A DNA stretch of 64,000 bases, taken from positions 62,001 through 126,000 of the forward strand of contig CALSOP010000006.1 in the NCBI GenBank assembly GCA_943788005.1, given 5' to 3'. The translations under genes were made by a program, and so were the position numbers. The stretch comes from an uncultured Gammaproteobacteria bacterium (GTDB taxonomy: Bacteria; Pseudomonadota; Gammaproteobacteria; Eutrophobiales; Eutrophobiaceae). This document shows, one piece after another, positions 61,339-64,000 of this stretch (position 1 is its first letter; each line of letters starts with the position of its first letter). The notes beneath the pieces are model-generated. The model had not been told where the DNA came from. It worked only from the letters and a program-made list of their open reading frames with translations, and did no database searches.

Positions 61339-61401
61339 CAGTAGTATATCTCCTCCCCCCCCTTGACTACTGGGTGCGCTCTGAACCGCACCCTTTTTTT
61401 T
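61339..61401 (+). ncRNA. Candidate small RNA with C-rich anti-Shine-Dalgarno loop
   Basis: A perfect 7-bp stem CAGTAGT (61339-61345)/ACTACTG (61366-61372) encloses a 20-base loop containing CTCCTCCCCCCCC. The stem runs straight into a terminator hairpin GGGTGCG/CGCACCC (61372-61393) with eight T residues. No protein gene ends here: the previous one already has its own terminator at 61220. The layout resembles sRNAs with CCUCCUCCC-type loops such as the CcsR RNAs of Rhodobacter. I cannot fix the promoter; the 5' end is probably 61310-61338. Confidence 0.55.
61372..61401 (+). terminator. Terminator of the sRNA candidate
   Basis: A 7-bp GC-rich stem GGGTGCG/CGCACCC with an 8-base loop CTCTGAAC, followed by eight T residues. 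Confidence 0.9.
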
Positions 61402-61472
61402 GTGACAAAATTAATGAACCACTTGTGGCAATCTCACTCTATATAACCATAAGAGTAATTTAAAGATATGCC

Positions 61473-61766
61473 ATGAAGAAACTCCTCCTCCTCTTTATAG
61501 TTCTGCTTTATGGTTCTTTGGCCTCTGCGGATGCGATTGATATGCGAGATTACATCAAGCTTAGAAGAGGGATGTCTGAAGCAGAGGTTCTCTACAGATT
61601 AGGTTCGCCAGACCACGAAACCGTAAGAAGCGATTATCACCACAACATATTGCGCAAGACCTGGTTCTTTATACCAACGAAGAGTTCTGATAAGTGGATT
61701 ACCGAGATTGAATTTGATTCAAACGGGAGAATCATAAATCTTGACAGAGATCGCATTAATAAATAA
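61473..61766 (+). CDS. Exported SmpA/BamE-like domain small protein
   Basis: The 97-residue protein has a signal peptide (MKKLLLLFIVLLYGSLASA, likely cut after ASA) and a short domain like BamE/OmlA: YIKLRRGMSEAEVLYRLGSPDHE near residue 27, WFFIPTK and an ITEIEFDSNGRI strand. There is no lipobox cysteine, so it is probably a soluble periplasmic protein rather than BamE itself. Function unknown. It is convergent with mazG, 10 bases between stops. Confidence 0.78.
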   Translation: MKKLLLLFIVLLYGSLASADAIDMRDYIKLRRGMSEAEVLYRLGSPDHETVRSDYHHNILRKTWFFIPTKSSDKWITEIEFDSNGRIINLDRDRINK

Positions 61767-61776
61767 CACTCACATT

Positions 61777-62580
61777 TTATTCACTTGTCACTTGTTTAGC
61801 CTCATTCCACAGCGCGTCCATTTCTTCTAGAGTCGCATTACTAAGGGTTTTGTTTCGTTTTTTTAAGGTTTCTTCTATGTAATTAAAGCGACTGACAAAC
61901 TTCTCATTTGTATCTCGAAGCGAAATCTCGGGATCAATTTTATAATGCCGGGCAAGATTAACGCAGCAAAACATCAAGTCTCCCAATTCTTCAGAGATAT
62001 TGTCGATATTGTTGGGTTCTCGAAGTGCATGGCGAAGTTCGCTTAATTCTTCATCAACCTTATTTAGAATGTCTTGACTATCAGTCCAGTCAAAACCAAC
62101 AGTCGCTGCGCGTTTTTGTAATTTAGCAGCCCTCTTAATAGCCGGCATGTTTTTGCCAATATCATCGAGTAGGTTGAGCGGTTTATTATCCGTTTCATTG
62201 ACTGCATCATTGCGTTCTTGCTGCTTGATTTGTTCCCAAAGCGTCTTTACTTGCTCAACATTATCCACCTTGAAGTCTGAAAATACGTGCGGATGTCTGC
62301 GCTCAAGTTTTTGATTGACCTGTCTTACTACATCATAAAAATTAAAATGCTTGCCCTCGTCGGCCATTTCAGAATAAAAAACAATATGGAACAGCAAATC
62401 CCCCAGTTCATCTCGCAAACCTTCGATATCATTCCGATCAATTGCATCCACCACCTCATAGGCTTCTTCAAGGGTATATGCTTTTATCGATTCAATCGTT
62501 TGCTCTTTATCCCACGGACATCCATTCTCTGGATCACGCAATGACTTCATGATTACGAGTAATCTTTCCAGTTCTTTCAT
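61777..62580 (-). CDS. mazG: Nucleoside triphosphate pyrophosphohydrolase MazG
   Basis: MazG hydrolyses NTPs and dNTPs to monophosphates, clearing aberrant nucleotides and lowering (p)ppGpp effects. The 267-residue protein has the two MazG domains: SLRDPENGCPWDKEQTIESI and LRDELGDLLFHIVFYSEMA in the first, VDEELSELRHAL and ISEELGDLMFCCVNLAR in the second. All ExxE...ExxD metal motifs are present. Start and length are standard. Confidence 0.95.
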   Translation of the reverse strand: MKELERLLVIMKSLRDPENGCPWDKEQTIESIKAYTLEEAYEVVDAIDRNDIEGLRDELGDLLFHIVFYSEMADEGKHFNFYDVVRQVNQKLERRHPHVFSDFKVDNVEQVKTLWEQIKQQERNDAVNETDNKPLNLLDDIGKNMPAIKRAAKLQKRAATVGFDWTDSQDILNKVDEELSELRHALREPNNIDNISEELGDLMFCCVNLARHYKIDPEISLRDTNEKFVSRFNYIEETLKKRNKTLSNATLEEMDALWNEAKQVTSE

Positions 62581-62706
62581 CAGATTTTTTATTTAGGGGC
62601 TTGACCTTGGTTAGTGTTTCGCATAAAACAATCAAACTATAATTTCATCTCAAAAGGATGTTATGGTGGATGACTTTACAAAAGTCTATCCAATAACAAA
62701 AGCGAT

Positions 62707-63279
62707 ATGACACCATTAATATTAAGACTTGATATAGCTGGTTCTCCCGTCAGGTGGATCCCTTGGCAAGATGCGGTCAATCTTTATAGCCGTGAAATGA
62801 TTGCATGGACCGCTGGTGATAGCGTATTTACCTTTCATGGTGGGACTAGCCGGTTAACCGGCCTACGTTCAATCGTTGAAATCAATTCAATTATAGCAGT
62901 CAAACGTTCTAATCCTGTCAAAATCAATAAACGCGTTATTCCACCGTTAACTAACCGTGAATTGTTCTTACGTGACGCCTCTTTATGTATGTACTGTGGA
63001 CACAAATTTAATGATGCCTCATTAACACGCGATCATATTATTCCCATATCCAAGGGAGGAAGAGACCGTTGGTCAAATGTTGTAAGCGCATGTCGTCATT
63101 GCAATACACGCAAAGGTGATCGAACGCCAGAACACGCTAATATGCCTTTACTCGCGATACCCTACATACCAAACTGGGCAGAATATCTTGCTTTATCAAA
63201 TAGAAAAATCCTTGCGGATCAAATGGAGTTTCTAAAAAGTCAGTTTTCAGGCCGAAAAATGCTTTTTCAGAATAACTAA
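62707..63279 (+). CDS. HNH endonuclease family protein
   Basis: The 190-residue protein has an N-terminal beta-rich part (about 1-80) and an HNH domain: LCMYCGHKF, LTRDHIIPISKGGRDRWSNVVSACRHCNTRKGDRTPEHA, i.e. CxxC, DH, N and CxxC/N-R. This is the small chromosomal HNH family common in gammaproteobacteria, not a clear restriction enzyme, and no methylase is nearby. DNA cleavage is assumed from the domain. Confidence 0.88.
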   Translation: MTPLILRLDIAGSPVRWIPWQDAVNLYSREMIAWTAGDSVFTFHGGTSRLTGLRSIVEINSIIAVKRSNPVKINKRVIPPLTNRELFLRDASLCMYCGHKFNDASLTRDHIIPISKGGRDRWSNVVSACRHCNTRKGDRTPEHANMPLLAIPYIPNWAEYLALSNRKILADQMEFLKSQFSGRKMLFQNN

Positions 63280-63341
63280 TTTCTCATTAGAGCTTAAAAG
63301 CATAATCTCTGACAACCTTTTGATTTCGGTCTTATACCCCA

Positions 63342-64000
63342 ATGCCAAGTAAAACATATACCGCCAGCAAGCGTATGATGGAGATACAATCACCCGTTAT
63401 CCCTATCGTTTCAGATTTAATTAAAAAAACTCCGGGCACCATTTCTCTGGGCCAAGGCGTTGTTTATTATCCACCACCACAAAGCGTTTTCGAGAAAGTT
63501 ACTACCCTAAAACCTTCAATTAATTTTAACTGGTATTCGGAGGTCGACGGCACAACGGAATTACGTTCCTGTATTTCAAACAAACTCAAACAAGATAATA
63601 ATATTCACCTAAATGGTTCGCAGAGTTTAGTCGTTACAGCAGGCGCAAATATGGCTTTCATGAACGCACTGATGGCGATTACAGACCCAGGCGATGAGGT
63701 AATTTTATTATGTCCTTATTATTTCAATCATGAAATGGCAATCAGGATGGTATCTTGTTCACCCATCGCCATCGAAACAAATGCTGACTTCCAGCCTTCG
63801 CTAGATAATATAATTGCCGCGATCACACCAAAAACAAAAGCGGTTGTTACAGTATCCCCAAACAACCCCACAGGTGTGGTTTATTCAGAGTCAACATTAC
63901 GTGCGATAAATAAGCTATGCCAGGAAAACGGTATCTATCATATCTCAGATGAAGCCTATGAATACTTTACCTATGATGGCGTTGAGCATTTTTCAGTTGC
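63342..64000 (+). CDS. Class I/II pyridoxal phosphate aminotransferase (N-terminal part)
   Basis: The frame is open to the right edge with 219 complete codons. Features: RMMEIQSPVIPIVSDLIKKTPGTISLGQGVVYYPPP, FNWYSEVDGTTELR, VTAGANMAFMNALM near residue 102, VSPNNPTGVVYSESTL near 169 and ISDEAYEYFTYDG near 203. These are the AAT-I fold motifs; the PLP lysine would lie beyond the window. The ATG at 63342 has no strong ribosome site. The substrate cannot be told from this half. Confidence 0.9.
   Translation, partial: MPSKTYTASKRMMEIQSPVIPIVSDLIKKTPGTISLGQGVVYYPPPQSVFEKVTTLKPSINFNWYSEVDGTTELRSCISNKLKQDNNIHLNGSQSLVVTAGANMAFMNALMAITDPGDEVILLCPYYFNHEMAIRMVSCSPIAIETNADFQPSLDNIIAAITPKTKAVVTVSPNNPTGVVYSESTLRAINKLCQENGIYHISDEAYEYFTYDGVEHFSV

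Larger units (their letters stand above)
61156..61472. other. Gene-free interval with two terminators and an sRNA candidate
   Basis: The 317 bases after folE2 hold the folE2 terminator, about 100 AT-rich bases, the C-rich-loop sRNA candidate with its own terminator, and the upstream region of the BamE-like gene. No protein-coding frame is evident. Confidence 0.6.

Overview
The window is about 64 kb of chromosome from an AT-rich (about 40% GC by eye) gammaproteobacterium. The evidence for this is the aat-bpt-infA, kdsB-lpxK-exbD/exbB-comEC, lolD-lolC, parC/parE and epmA/efp/epmB neighbourhoods, plus lipid A genes of a Gram-negative envelope. I cannot assign a genus. There are no rRNA or tRNA genes, CRISPR arrays, recognisable insertion sequences or prophage genes, and I recognised no DNA-binding transcription factor gene.

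Layout. 0-10 kb is housekeeping: N-degron tagging (aat, bpt), initiation factor 1, KDO and lipid A synthesis (kdsB, lpxK), an ExbB/ExbD proton channel, ComEC DNA uptake and the LolCD lipoprotein exporter. 10-19.5 kb carries a FapA-like DUF342 protein, tsaB, cpdA, an O-methyltransferase, a YoaA/DinG helicase, and the EF-P modification pair epmA and efp. 19.3-24 kb is the most disturbed stretch. It holds an epmB gene broken by at least five frame changes, a palindromic element, an attC-like inverted repeat, an encapsulin-type ferritin (EncFtn) gene without shell gene or targeting tail, and a Pat-like acyl-CoA ligase/acetyltransferase split at an A8 homopolymer. 24-29 kb has unknown proteins, a SpoU methyltransferase, a UbiA prenyltransferase and a HerA-like ATPase.

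29-48 kb is a catabolic region: a TIM-barrel isomerase, a luciferase-like oxidoreductase, a 2-oxoacid dehydrogenase E1 alpha/E1 beta/free lipoyl-domain operon, a B12-binding protein beside fused isobutyryl-CoA mutase (IcmF), a medium-chain acyl-CoA synthetase, a Tat-type amidohydrolase, a PQQ-dehydrogenase lipoprotein, propionyl-CoA synthetase and an acryloyl-CoA reductase. Together these suggest use of short and branched-chain acids, alcohols and propionate/acrylate. 48-51.8 kb is a glucosylglycerate module (phosphorylase, GpgS, phosphatase), a compatible-solute system consistent with a saline or nitrogen-poor habitat.

51.8-64 kb returns to core functions: parC and parE, then a DUF3501/Fe-S oxidoreductase/rubrerythrin stress module with two 7-1-7 palindromes ahead of rubrerythrin, then xseB-ispA, folE2, a predicted small RNA with a C-rich loop, a BamE-like lipoprotein-type protein, mazG, an HNH endonuclease and the start of an aminotransferase cut by the window end.

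The observations I consider most worth following are the C-rich-loop sRNA candidate, the orphan EncFtn with its structured flanks, the decayed epmB next to intact epmA/efp, the E1-E1-lipoyl operon lacking E2/E3, and the rubrerythrin operator pair.
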